Shown piece after piece: positions 1-7,328 of a stretch of DNA of 33,656 nt. The position numbers and the translations under genes were made by a program. How positions within the stretch are numbered: position 1 is the stretch's first letter; each line of letters opens with the position of its first letter. This DNA comes from DATHXC01 sp041662005 (GTDB taxonomy: Bacteria; Pseudomonadota; Gammaproteobacteria; Burkholderiales; Methylophilaceae), in the NCBI GenBank assembly GCA_041662005.1, contig JBAZTJ010000011.1, positions 1 to 33,656 of the forward strand, in the 5' to 3' direction. Below the pieces are notes generated by a model that ran no database searches, was not told where the DNA came from, and worked only from the letters and a program-made list of their open reading frames with translations.

Positions 1-1260
1 CCCAAGCCCGACCTGGCAGTGCTACGCGAACAGGTCGATCACACCACGGAATGGGGCCAGGTATTGCACTCCCCTATCGTTGAAGATCATCTACTGCGCA
101 TTTTCACTACCAAGGTTAAACGTACGGTATGGGAGCTACATTTGCCGCACGGCGATGAAGTCGAGCTGGTATTGGATCAGGGCAATATTGAGTACGGTGA
201 CAAAAAAACACCCATCAGCGAGATAGAGCTGGAGCTGAAATCAGGTGACGCCTTACAACTATTCGACCTCGCCCTCGCACTGCAACAGGATATCGCTATG
301 CATATCGGCAACCAGAGCAAAGCAGAGCGCGGCTACGCGCTATATGCCCCGCAACCAAGCGAGGCGGTCAAGGCAGAGTCGTTAAAGCTGACCAAGGGTA
401 TGACTATCGAACAGGCTTTCCAGGCTATCGCCATTAACTGCATGGCGCAGATTCAGGGCAATGCTAACAGCGTTGCCCATGAGCAGGATGTTGAAAGCCT
501 GCACCAGATGCGCGTCGGGCTGCGCCGCCTGCGCTCAGCGCTCTCCTTGTTCAGGGGTGTGATACAGTTGCCCGAAGCACTTCAACAAGAGCTGGACTGG
601 CTGGCCACAGAACTAGGTACAGCGCGTGACTGGGATGTAATGGCCTACTCAACACTAAGCAGTTTCGCAGGGGTGCTTCCAGGCCATACATTCGTCGAAG
701 ATATCAAGCTGGCAGCGATTGCCAAGGCCCAACAAAAGCATGAAACCGTATCGGCCTGCATCAACTCTCAACGCTATACCCGATTTATTCTGAGTTTCAT
801 GCGCTGGGTGCTCGGCAATAACTGGCGCGAAACGGCTACACCACAGGCGCAGAAAAAGTTGGCAACCCGCCTGACAAAATTCAGCCACAACATATTGCTA
901 CACCTCCAAGAGCGCCTGCACAAACATGGCAAAAAATTACATGATGCAAGCCCGAAACAACGTCACCAAACTCGCATAGCCGCAAAAAAACTGCGTTATG
1001 CCACCGAGTTTTTTCAGTCACTGTATCCAGCAAAACAGTTAAAACCTTACGTGAAAGCACTAGAGAAATTGCAGGATGAGCTGGGCTGGCTAAATGACGC
1101 GACCGTTGCTGAACACTTGTTACAAGAGTTAGAAAACGAACAGCCCGACCTGGGGCATGGCATAAATTTCATGCGCGAATATCTCGCCTCACCCAAGCAT
1201 AGAGACAAAGTAATTCTCAAGCAGTGGAAAAAATTCGAACCAATGAAACTGCATGCCTAA
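1..1260 (+). CDS. CYTH-CHAD domain protein, 5' end outside window
   Basis: The reading frame is already open at base 1, so the true start lies upstream; the first in-window start-like codon is GTG at 19. The first ~110 visible residues are the end of a CYTH (triphosphate tunnel metalloenzyme) domain, with alternating charged beta strands such as VELVLDQGNIEYG. From about residue 125 to the end lies a helical CHAD domain, with the conserved His/Arg/Lys helices HQMRVGLRRLRSAL and HQTRIAAKKLRYATEFF and the ELGTARDWDV motif. CYTH-CHAD proteins are inorganic triphosphatases (E. coli YgiF type), and CHAD domains bind polyphosphate; the protein is presumably cytoplasmic. The catalytic N-terminal ExExK motif is not visible because of the truncation, so activity cannot be judged. 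Confidence 0.9.
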   Translation, partial: PKPDLAVLREQVDHTTEWGQVLHSPIVEDHLLRIFTTKVKRTVWELHLPHGDEVELVLDQGNIEYGDKKTPISEIELELKSGDALQLFDLALALQQDIAMHIGNQSKAERGYALYAPQPSEAVKAESLKLTKGMTIEQAFQAIAINCMAQIQGNANSVAHEQDVESLHQMRVGLRRLRSALSLFRGVIQLPEALQQELDWLATELGTARDWDVMAYSTLSSFAGVLPGHTFVEDIKLAAIAKAQQKHETVSACINSQRYTRFILSFMRWVLGNNWRETATPQAQKKLATRLTKFSHNILLHLQERLHKHGKKLHDASPKQRHQTRIAAKKLRYATEFFQSLYPAKQLKPYVKALEKLQDELGWLNDATVAEHLLQELENEQPDLGHGINFMREYLASPKHRDKVILKQWKKFEPMKLHA

Positions 1261-1328
1261 GCTACAAGTAAGACGGCATTTGGGCACGGCAGACGTCATC
1301 TAATTAATTTAACTATTGAGGAAACATC

Positions 1329-1916
1329 ATGAGAAAGTGCACATTAGTTTCGTTACTGCTTACAGGGTTTTATTCCATAGCTTATGCCGATATGCCAGTG
1401 ACTGGCCCTGAGCAAAACATGCTTAACAATGCGAAAAAGTTATCTGGTGAGTTTGTACAAAAACTCGGTGGGACTTTAAAACAACAACTTGAATCTTCAG
1501 GCACAGAGTCGGCATTAAGCGTATGTAAAGATATTGCACCGGCGATGTCAGCTCAATACTCAAATGATACGCGCCTGGTTAAGCGAGTATCGTTAAGGCC
1601 ACGTAATGGAAATATTGGCGTTGCTGATGATTGGGAAACCACGCAACTCAAGAAGTTTGATCAAGCTGTGGCATCAGGAAAACCTGCTTCCGAAATGGAG
1701 GTAAATGCAATCACCAATGAAAAAGATGGCCGTTGGTTTCGATATATGAAAGCGATCCCTACGCAACCCATGTGTCTGCAATGCCATGGTGGGGCTGATG
1801 ACATCAAGCCTAATGTGCAAGCTTTACTTAAACAGCTCTATCCAAATGATTTAGCTGTAGGTTATAAAGTGGGTGAAATCAGAGGGGCTATTTCTGTCAA
1901 AGAAAAGCTGGATTAG
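1329..1916 (+). CDS. periplasmic DUF3365 (Tll0287-like) haem-binding protein
   Basis: The 195-aa product starts with a Sec signal peptide (charged MRK, hydrophobic LVSLLLTGFYSIAYA, likely cleavage after residue 20). A single c-type haem motif CLQCH lies at residues 149-153, within the DUF3365 region (RVSLRPRNGNIGVADDW, then FRYMKAIPTQPMCLQCHG). DUF3365 proteins are small, often periplasmic monohaem proteins, sometimes fused to sensor or cyclase modules; here the domain stands alone. An extra Cys (C66) lies in a conserved-looking VCKDIAPA stretch. The start is supported by the GAGGAAAC ribosome site just upstream of ATG 1329. No cytochrome biogenesis or oxidase genes are nearby, so its redox partner is unknown; a role in redox or signal sensing is inference. 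Confidence 0.85.
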   Translation: MRKCTLVSLLLTGFYSIAYADMPVTGPEQNMLNNAKKLSGEFVQKLGGTLKQQLESSGTESALSVCKDIAPAMSAQYSNDTRLVKRVSLRPRNGNIGVADDWETTQLKKFDQAVASGKPASEMEVNAITNEKDGRWFRYMKAIPTQPMCLQCHGGADDIKPNVQALLKQLYPNDLAVGYKVGEIRGAISVKEKLD

Positions 1917-1985
1917 TAGGTAGCCTGTTTACTTTAGAACAGTTTAGTAGGCGCCGCCAGAATAGCTCTTGTGTGCTTGCTCATA

Positions 1986-2061
1986 TGGTGCCGATGACCG
2001 GAATCGAACTGGTGACCTTCGCATTACGAATGCGCTGCTCTACCAACTGAGCTACACCGGC
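1986..2061 (-). tRNA. tRNA-Thr (anticodon CGT)
   Basis: Read on the minus strand this is a complete 76-nt cloverleaf. The acceptor arm GCCGGTG pairs with CATCGGC (one G-T), the D arm is GCTC/GAGC, the anticodon loop TTCGTAA puts CGT at 34-36, the T loop is TTCGATT, and a genomically encoded CCA ends the gene. CGT reads the ACG threonine codon. The gene stands alone, not in a tRNA cluster. Confidence 0.96.
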
Positions 2062-2108
2062 GATGCAGGCTTGAGCCACTCTCACGAATAGCCTGACCTG
2101 CGTGAAGA

Positions 2109-2137
2109 ATTATAAAGTTTTGCCTCTCAGACGGCAA
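2109..2137 (-). promoter_or_regulatory. sigma-70 promoter of tRNA-Thr
   Basis: On the minus strand, a -35-like TTGCCG (2132-2137) is separated by exactly 17 bp from a perfect TATAAT (2109-2114). The start would fall near 2102, giving a leader of about 40 nt before the mature tRNA at 2061. It sits in the gap between the clsB stop and the tRNA, so the tRNA can be transcribed independently of the clsB operon. Confidence 0.75.
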
Positions 2138-2150
2138 ACACATGGCCAGC

Positions 2151-3305
2151 TCAGTGCCGGTTGGGATAGCCTATCACCCCTAGAATAAACCGCACCACGC
2201 CGAACACCAGCCAGGATACGGTTCTTTTGACCACATGGCCGTGCTGCCACTCTTCTGGCGCAATCTGCACTGCACCTTCTGCGATTGCCTTTTCCAGATC
2301 CAACCTCAATAGGGCGGAAAAGTCTTTGTCGTTCACGAACACATTGGCCTCGCGCGCTAACAGCAAGCTGAATGGATCCATATTGGAAGAGCCTACTGTC
2401 GACCACTGGTTATCGACCACGGCGACTTTGCTGTGCATAAAGCTTTTTTTGTATTCGTATATCTCAATGCCGTGGCGCAAAAAGTCGCTGTAAAAAGCAT
2501 GCGTTGCAATCATCAGCATGTTTTCCATGCGGCCTTGCAGTAGCAAGCGGACTTTCACCCCACGCCCGGCCGCATGCAGCAATGCCTGCCGGAACCTTCT
2601 GCCGGGCACGAAGTAGGCGCTGGCTATGATGATTTCCGAATGAGCCCTGACGATCAGCTTCATGTAGGCACGCTCGATATCCCGCCGGTGCAGCACGTTA
2701 TCGCGCACCACGAACATAGCGCGCATATACGTGCTGGTATCTGGCGGATTTGGCTTGGGCAGCCAGGTTGATTGTACGGGATTCAAATGTGCCCATGAAA
2801 TACGCCGCCACAGATTACGCACGCTCACCAGAATATGCACCACCAGCGCACCTTCAACCTGTACCGCGTAATCAATGCGGGGGCCGTTATCGCCCGGCAC
2901 ATTCATGTCATCAATAATATTGATGCCGCCAACAAATGCGGTAGCGCCATCTACTACTGCGATTTTGCGATGCAAGCGCCGCAAGCGATTACGCTTGAAC
3001 GTCCATGGCGATATCTTGGGGCGAAAAAAAAGGACGGTAACGCCGCCTTCTTCCAGCTCTTGAACATAGGATTTGGATAAATCCTTGCTGCCGAAACCAT
3101 CCAGCAGCAGGCTGACGATGACACCGCGCCTGGCAGCATTTTTCAGGGCATTGCCGATGCGGATGCCAGTCTCATCGGCTTCGTAAATATAGGTCTGCAC
3201 GTGCACTTCATATTGCGCTGCATTGATGGCTGCTTCCAGCGCCGGGAAGTACTCGGCGCCGTTACGTAATAGCGTGATCTTGTTGCCATCAATGTAGTGA
3301 CTCAT
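2151..3305 (-). CDS. clsB: cardiolipin synthase B-like phospholipase D family protein
   Basis: The 384-aa protein carries two PLD/HKD motifs: HRKIAVVDG (H112, K114, D119) and HSKVAVVDN (H291, K293, D298), each followed by the usual Gly/Ser-Asn (VGGIN, VGSSNMD). This is the layout of bacterial cardiolipin synthases without N-terminal transmembrane segments, i.e. the ClsB/YbhO branch, which joins phospholipid headgroups through a phosphohistidine intermediate at the inner membrane. Its start overlaps the end of the upstream EEP-family gene by 4 bases (ATGA), so the two are translationally coupled; the same ybhP-clsB pairing occurs in E. coli. Substrate (phosphatidylglycerol alone or PG plus PE) cannot be read from the sequence. 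Confidence 0.9.
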   Translation of the reverse strand: MSHYIDGNKITLLRNGAEYFPALEAAINAAQYEVHVQTYIYEADETGIRIGNALKNAARRGVIVSLLLDGFGSKDLSKSYVQELEEGGVTVLFFRPKISPWTFKRNRLRRLHRKIAVVDGATAFVGGINIIDDMNVPGDNGPRIDYAVQVEGALVVHILVSVRNLWRRISWAHLNPVQSTWLPKPNPPDTSTYMRAMFVVRDNVLHRRDIERAYMKLIVRAHSEIIIASAYFVPGRRFRQALLHAAGRGVKVRLLLQGRMENMLMIATHAFYSDFLRHGIEIYEYKKSFMHSKVAVVDNQWSTVGSSNMDPFSLLLAREANVFVNDKDFSALLRLDLEKAIAEGAVQIAPEEWQHGHVVKRTVSWLVFGVVRFILGVIGYPNRH

Positions 3306-4051
3306 GCAGGCATATCCCTGACCATCACCGCCGAAAGTGCGGCATGGTCGGAGGCGTTACCAAAGCGCAAGCCGCCATGCACCTGGCTGTGCTGCACATG
3401 AAAACCGCGGGTATAGATGCGATCCAAGCGGAACAAAGGCATGATGGAGGGAAAGCTGCGGGCGGGTTTGCCATGCGTATGCTCAAACACCTCTTTAAGA
3501 TTGAGTTCCCCAGCCAGGGTGCTTCCCACCTTTTGCCGCCAATCGTTAAAGTCGCCGGCAATGATCAAGGGGGCATGGGCGGGCACCATTTTATGGATAC
3601 GCGCTCGCAGTGAGGCCAGTTGCTGATGCCGCCAGCGCGCAAACAGCCCGAGATGCACGCAGATGCAATGCAGGTTCTGATCCCAGCCTGGAATGGCAAT
3701 CTCGCAGTGCAACAGGCCGCGCTGCTCTGTGGCGTGGGCAGAGATATCTTCGTTCTCCCAAGTGGCTATCGGGTATTTTGAAAGGATGGCATTGCCATGG
3801 TGGCCATCTGCACGCACGGCATTTTTGCCATAGGCGAAATCGGACCAGATGCTGTCAGCCAGAAACTCATACTGGCCGCCAGTGAATAAAGAACTGTGCC
3901 GGCTATGCGCCCCGCGTACTTCTTGCAGAAACACGATATCGGCATGTAAATAACGAATCAACTCGCGCTGTTCGTCCAGCACCAGCCTTGCGTTAAAACT
4001 GCTGAGGCCTTTGTGGATGTTGTAGGTAGCAATGCGTAGGGTTCTGTTCAT
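3302..4051 (-). CDS. endonuclease/exonuclease/phosphatase (EEP) family protein, YbhP-like
   Basis: The 249-aa product has the EEP (DNase I-like) signatures in order: ATYNIHKG with N11 near the N-terminus, FLQEVRG with the metal-binding Glu at 44, IIAGDFNDW in the middle and ASDHAALSA near the C-terminus. All catalytic Asp/Asn/His positions appear intact. There is no signal peptide. It precedes clsB with a 4-base overlap, the same order as ybhP-clsB in E. coli, which suggests a link to phospholipid metabolism, perhaps phosphodiester or phosphate hydrolysis of a lipid-related substrate. That role is inference from context; the family also includes nucleases and sphingomyelinases. Confidence 0.87.
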   Translation of the reverse strand: MNRTLRIATYNIHKGLSSFNARLVLDEQRELIRYLHADIVFLQEVRGAHSRHSSLFTGGQYEFLADSIWSDFAYGKNAVRADGHHGNAILSKYPIATWENEDISAHATEQRGLLHCEIAIPGWDQNLHCICVHLGLFARWRHQQLASLRARIHKMVPAHAPLIIAGDFNDWRQKVGSTLAGELNLKEVFEHTHGKPARSFPSIMPLFRLDRIYTRGFHVQHSQVHGGLRFGNASDHAALSAVMVRDMPA

Positions 4052-4073
4052 CCGCTTCTGGAATCCTTAATTG

Positions 4074-4186
4074 TTGGCTGCGGCAGCTCATTGCCGCGTT
4101 GCGCGGTGCTCATACCCTCGCCGTACTATTTGTACTGTCTCGGGTTTTGCGCTCCGTGCGCCTCGCACTACATCTGCCTCGCTCAA
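4074..4186. repeat. large imperfect palindromic repeat A (~113 bp)
   Basis: The element runs from TTGGCTGCGGCAG to CTGCCTCGCTCAA and is an imperfect palindrome centred on GTAC-TATTT-GTAC (4123-4135). The arms are GC-rich and match only partly. It lies between the YbhP-like gene and nadA. Its design (symmetric ends, short perfect palindrome at the exact centre, GCAACGC-like motif in one arm) resembles repeat B at 5422-5542. Intergenic palindromic repeats of this size are common in betaproteobacteria; family membership could not be tested here. Confidence 0.6.
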
Positions 4187-4270
4187 CACTTAATGATTCC
4201 AATGTTTAGAAACAAGTACGCTGTTAGCGCTTGCTCGCGCTATTTGGTCAAAGACTATATAAAGAAAAAC
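4187..4270. other. intergenic DNA downstream of nadA with small hairpin
   Basis: Between repeat A and the nadA stop there is AT-rich DNA with one perfect 6-bp stem, TAGCGC-ttgctc-GCGCTA (4225-4242). It lacks a T tract on the minus strand, so it is a weak candidate terminator for nadA. Nothing else is recognisable. Confidence 0.35.
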
Positions 4271-5395
4271 TCAAGACGCTTCCAGCATGCGCTCCAGCGT
4301 CAATTTGGCTAACCTGGCTTCGGCTTCAGGCACCTTGATCTGATTGACCACATTACCTGCAACAAGGTTCTCCAGTGTCCAAGCTAAATGCTGCGGATCA
4401 ATGCGTGCCATGGTGGAACACTCGCACACCACATGCGACATGAACTGCACGGCCTTGCCTTGCGGCTTCATCTGCTCAGCCAGACGGTTCACCAGGTTCA
4501 ACTCAGTGCCCACCAGCCAGCGTGTGCCAGCAGGAGCATCGCTCACGGTTTTAAGAATGTATTCAGTAGAGCCGACATAGTCAGACTGCACACAAACTTC
4601 AAACGGCGCTTCCGGGTGTGAAATCACCAAACCCTCCGGATGTTCGCGACGGAAATTAATGATGTTCTGCTCACGGAACATCTGGTGCACCGCACAATGG
4701 CCTTTCCACAGCAGAATCTTGGCATTCTTGATCTGCTCTTCAGTCAGGCCGCCCATAGGCTGGTCTGGGTCCCACACCGGCATCTGCTCCAGCGGGATAC
4801 CCATTTTGTACCCACTCCAGCGACCCAGATTCTGGTCAGGGAAAAAAAGTACTTTTTCGCGTTGCTTGAAACCCCACTCAATAATCTTGGTGGCGTTAGT
4901 GGAAGTACACACGATGCCGCCATGCTCGCCGCAAAAAGCTTTCAGGTCAGCAGCAGAGTTGATATAGGTAATCGGCGTAATGGTCGCATCAAAATCCAGC
5001 ACCTTGGACAACTCGCGGCGCGAACGCTCCACCTTGGCCAGGTTGGCCATGTCGGCCATGGAACAGCCTGCTGACAAGTCAGGCAATATCGCAATCTGTT
5101 CAGGGCGCGACAGGATGTCCGCTACTTCCGCCATGAAATGCACGCCCAGGAACACGATATATTGCGCATCCGTCTCTGCCGCAAAACGTGAGAGCTTGAG
5201 CGAATCGCCCGTGTAATCAGCGTGGCGATACACGCTCTCCTGCTGGTAATGATGGCCCAGTATCACCAGCTTTTTACCGAGTTTCTCCTTGGCCGCAATA
5301 ATGCGTGCCTGCAGCTCAGCCTCTTGCGTAGCCTGAAATCGCTCGAACTTGATCGGCGCTGATTTGATGATGGGGTTTTCTAAAGTTTCGACCAT
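4271..5395 (-). CDS. nadA: quinolinate synthase
   Basis: The 374-aa protein is a long-form NadA, the [4Fe-4S] enzyme that condenses iminoaspartate with dihydroxyacetone phosphate to quinolinate in de novo NAD synthesis. Visible signatures are ILGHHYQQESVYRHAD-YTGDSLKLSR near residue 46, a cluster Cys in DLSAGCSMADMA (C111), CTSTNATKIIEWGF, WKGHCAVHQMF (C234), SHPEAPFEV and CECSTMARI (C324/C326). C111, C234 and C326 are the probable cluster ligands by comparison with the E. coli enzyme from memory. No nadB or nadC is adjacent. The gene is isolated between two large palindromic repeats, so it is probably monocistronic. Confidence 0.95.
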   Translation of the reverse strand: MVETLENPIIKSAPIKFERFQATQEAELQARIIAAKEKLGKKLVILGHHYQQESVYRHADYTGDSLKLSRFAAETDAQYIVFLGVHFMAEVADILSRPEQIAILPDLSAGCSMADMANLAKVERSRRELSKVLDFDATITPITYINSAADLKAFCGEHGGIVCTSTNATKIIEWGFKQREKVLFFPDQNLGRWSGYKMGIPLEQMPVWDPDQPMGGLTEEQIKNAKILLWKGHCAVHQMFREQNIINFRREHPEGLVISHPEAPFEVCVQSDYVGSTEYILKTVSDAPAGTRWLVGTELNLVNRLAEQMKPQGKAVQFMSHVVCECSTMARIDPQHLAWTLENLVAGNVVNQIKVPEAEARLAKLTLERMLEAS

Positions 5396-5421
5396 ATTAA
5401 ATACCTTAAACGGGTACCTCT

Positions 5422-5542
5422 AAAAATTCAAGTTGCTAAGCCAGACAAGGCGCGAGTGAAAAATTGCGACGCCGCATAGATATGCTATGTCAGGAGTAAT
5501 TTTTTGCGAGCAACGCCGTATGGCGACGCAAATTGAGTTTTT
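5422..5542. repeat. large imperfect palindromic repeat B (~121 bp)
   Basis: The ends AAAAATTCAAGTTGC and the reverse complement of GCAAATTGAGTTTTT match at 13 of 15 positions, and the exact centre holds CATAG-ATATG-CTATG (5475-5489). The internal arms are partly complementary, so the whole element is an imperfect palindrome. Its right end runs into the first two bases of the nudB stop codon. It could fold into a long hairpin in RNA from either strand and may terminate nudB transcription or shield nadA. It shares its layout with repeat A at 4074-4186. Confidence 0.65.
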
Positions 5543-6035
5543 ACAATGTTAAATGATGCCGTTCGCCCAGCTTACGCAAGGCCTCCACATTCGTCCACGA
5601 AAAAACACGCCTGGCCGCCTCGCGCCAATCTACCCACTCGTAGCGCACATGCTCATCTGGAGCGAGTTGGACATCAACCGGTGCAGGTAATTCCAAGCCA
5701 AACAGATGCTCGGTATTATGTGTGACACCTGGTGCATAGCGGTAACGCCAGTGCTCATAAATCTCATACTCATGAGATACCTGCCAGTCAGTAAGCGCGT
5801 AGTTATTGGCTTGCAGGCCGGTCTCTTCCAGCACTTCCCGCACTGCCGTATCACGTAGTGTGGCATCTTCCGCTTCCACACTACCGGTCACCGATTGCCA
5901 GAATCCAGCTTTATCAGCACGCTCTATCAGCAAAACTTGAAGATCGGTAGTGTGGATTAATACCATCACCGAAACTGGCTGTTTATATACTTGATTTAAC
6001 GGGTTTGCTTCAAAAGTTTGCTCAGGCATGCTCAT
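5541..6035 (-). CDS. nudB: dihydroneopterin triphosphate diphosphatase (Nudix)
   Basis: The 164-aa Nudix hydrolase resembles NudB, which removes pyrophosphate from dihydroneopterin triphosphate in folate synthesis. Supporting motifs are QVYKQPVSVMVLIHT near the N-terminus, GFWQSVTGSVE entering the Nudix box, and REVLEETGL (66-74) leaving it. In betaproteobacteria nudB commonly follows aspS; here other genes separate them. The start overlaps the PIN-toxin end by 14 bases; a second ATG two codons in (6029) is equally possible. The Nudix box is one residue longer than the canonical 23, with D57 where Glu usually stands, so the alignment of the first Glu is uncertain; E56 may serve instead. Confidence 0.85.
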   Translation of the reverse strand: MSMPEQTFEANPLNQVYKQPVSVMVLIHTTDLQVLLIERADKAGFWQSVTGSVEAEDATLRDTAVREVLEETGLQANNYALTDWQVSHEYEIYEHWRYRYAPGVTHNTEHLFGLELPAPVDVQLAPDEHVRYEWVDWREAARRVFSWTNVEALRKLGERHHLTL

Positions 6036-6450
6036 CCCACGGATTAAAAAGTAGCACTCCGCTAGGTTCCATATCTCGAGTGTTGCGAGTTACCAACGTA
6101 AAGCCTTGATATAAAGCCGTTGCCGCAATCAGGCTATCCGCAACAGGCATGGGCTTGCCAGCCCTGATTAAATTCGCCTGAAGTTCGCCCCAGTACATTG
6201 CGACCCGCGTATCTAAGGTTATGACCCTTTCGTTAAAACGCGCTATAACACTATGCTCCAGCCAGTTTTTCAAAAAAACTTTACGCTTACTATCATCAAG
6301 CTTTTCTATGCCTTTGTTGATCTCACCTATCGTAAGCGAAGATAAAAACAGGCTAGATTCTTCCTGCTTGTCCAGCCACTCCATTACCGCCTTAGCGGGT
6401 TGCGGTTTTGTCAGCTCAGAAAGCACGCAGGTATCCAGCAAATACTTCAC
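6022..6450 (-). CDS. PIN-domain toxin (VapC/FitB-like ribonuclease)
   Basis: The 142-aa PIN domain protein has the acidic metal-binding set in place: D6 in YLLDTCVLSEL, E43 in TIGEINKG, D105 in PVADSLIAATA, and D126 in TRNTRDME. VapC toxins are Mg-dependent ribonucleases that cut tRNA or rRNA and are held inactive by the partner antitoxin. The start is a GTG that overlaps the antitoxin stop by four bases (GTGA), the classic toxin-after-antitoxin coupling. The closest subfamily by eye is FitB/StbB-type VapC. The gene sits inside the aspS...nudB run and its 3' end overlaps the nudB start, so it probably feeds translation of nudB. Confidence 0.9.
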   Translation of the reverse strand: MKYLLDTCVLSELTKPQPAKAVMEWLDKQEESSLFLSSLTIGEINKGIEKLDDSKRKVFLKNWLEHSVIARFNERVITLDTRVAMYWGELQANLIRAGKPMPVADSLIAATALYQGFTLVTRNTRDMEPSGVLLFNPWDEHA

Positions 6451-6698
6451 AAATCGACATCCCGCCCCATATCGCGACTACGGCTGATGTCCAACTCCAC
6501 CGCATACTCCGCGGGTATCTGTAAACACTCCAGCAATGTTTGCTTGGGCTTGACCATACGCCGATATTCTTCTACCGACATCACCACTACAGCCTCACGA
6601 CCGTGACGGGTAATAGTCTGGGGGCCATGCGTCAAAGCTTCTTCAACGACTTCGCTAAAGTGGTTTTTTGCTTCTTGTAATTGCCATATTGCGTTCAT
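6447..6698 (-). CDS. Phd/YefM-family antitoxin
   Basis: This 83-aa protein is a Phd/YefM-type antitoxin. The N-terminal DNA-binding fold is visible in WQLQEAKNHFSEVVEEA, HGPQTITRHGREAVVVMSVEEYRRM, followed by a variable toxin-wrapping tail ending in RDMGRDVDL. An earlier TTG (6710) is open in frame, but ATG 6698 is chosen because it has GAGGTG five bases upstream and begins at the family's usual MNAIWQLQEAK. It pairs with the PIN toxin that starts within its stop codon. Such antitoxins repress their own operon; a candidate operator lies immediately upstream at 6712-6730. Confidence 0.9.
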   Translation of the reverse strand: MNAIWQLQEAKNHFSEVVEEALTHGPQTITRHGREAVVVMSVEEYRRMVKPKQTLLECLQIPAEYAVELDISRSRDMGRDVDL

Positions 6699-6711
6699 GT
6701 GACACCTCAAT

Positions 6712-6730
6712 TCTGTCCAGTCTGGCCAGA
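6712..6730. promoter_or_regulatory. candidate antitoxin operator: tandem 9-bp repeats
   Basis: TCTGtCCAG (6712-6720) is followed directly by TCTGgCCAG (6721-6729), a tandem repeat with one mismatch. The second copy is also part of the perfect 10-bp palindrome TCTGGCCAGA (6721-6730). It ends 13 bases upstream of the antitoxin start codon. Phd-type antitoxins bind short palindromes in this position, so autoregulation is the likely role; no binding is shown by sequence alone. Confidence 0.55.
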
Positions 6731-6800
6731 GTAACTGCTTTTAAACGCGGAATCAACCAGACTTTTACTCATTCAGGGGCGCCTCACACACTACCTAAAA

Positions 6801-7328
6801 CTACTCGCCCTCAAACTCGCACAGTGAATACACTTGGTAGCCTTGCTGATGCAAACGTTCACTGCCACCCAAATCCGGCAGGTCGATCACAAAAGCACAT
6901 GCCACCACAGCCCCGCCCAGCTTGCCTACCAGGGCAGCCGCCGCTTCTGCCGTGCCGCCTGTGGCTATCAAATCATCCACCAGCAACACCTGCTCGCCCT
7001 TGGTAATCGCATCGGTATGGATTTCCACACGGTCCGCACCGTACTCCAGCTCATAATCATGACCAACTGTCTCAGCAGGCAGCTTGCCCTGCTTGCGGAT
7101 AGGCACAAAGCCCACACCCAGCTTATACGCCAAGGCCGAGCCGATGATAAAGCCACGCGCTTCAACCCCTGCAATCTTGTCGATTTGCTTGCCTGAATAC
7201 TGCTTGGCCAGCTCATCAATGACGATACGAAACCCAACGGGGTCTTTCAGCAAAGTCGTGATATCGCGGAACTGGATGCCTGGTTTGGGATAATGCGGGA
7301 TAGTACGGATTAATGACTTTATAAGCAT
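6801..7328 (-). CDS. apt: adenine phosphoribosyltransferase
   Basis: The 175-aa protein is a standard-length Apt, which converts adenine and PRPP to AMP in purine salvage. It shows the N-terminal IRTIPHYPKPGIQFRDIT signature, GVEARGFIIGSALAY, PIRKQGKLP and the PRPP-binding loop VLLVDDLIATGGTAEAA at residues 115-131. Its ATG shares one base with the TAA stop of the upstream AbiJ-like gene (TAATG), so it depends on translation coming from that gene or reinitiates. About 100 bases separate it from the downstream antitoxin gene. Confidence 0.95.
   Translation of the reverse strand: MLIKSLIRTIPHYPKPGIQFRDITTLLKDPVGFRIVIDELAKQYSGKQIDKIAGVEARGFIIGSALAYKLGVGFVPIRKQGKLPAETVGHDYELEYGADRVEIHTDAITKGEQVLLVDDLIATGGTAEAAAALVGKLGGAVVACAFVIDLPDLGGSERLHQQGYQVYSLCEFEGE

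Noticed and set aside
1986..2061. tRNA-Thr as an integration site for a mobile element
   Set aside because: No integrase, no duplicated tRNA 3' end and only housekeeping genes on both sides.
4091..4312. Open frame on the plus strand across repeat A into the end of nadA
   Set aside because: It lies in a palindromic repeat and antisense to nadA, with Cys/Tyr-rich low-complexity product and no ribosome site.
6696..6710. Longer antitoxin starting at TTG 6710
   Set aside because: ATG 6698 has GAGGTG at the right distance and gives the conserved family N-terminus; the longer form would include the ribosome site itself.
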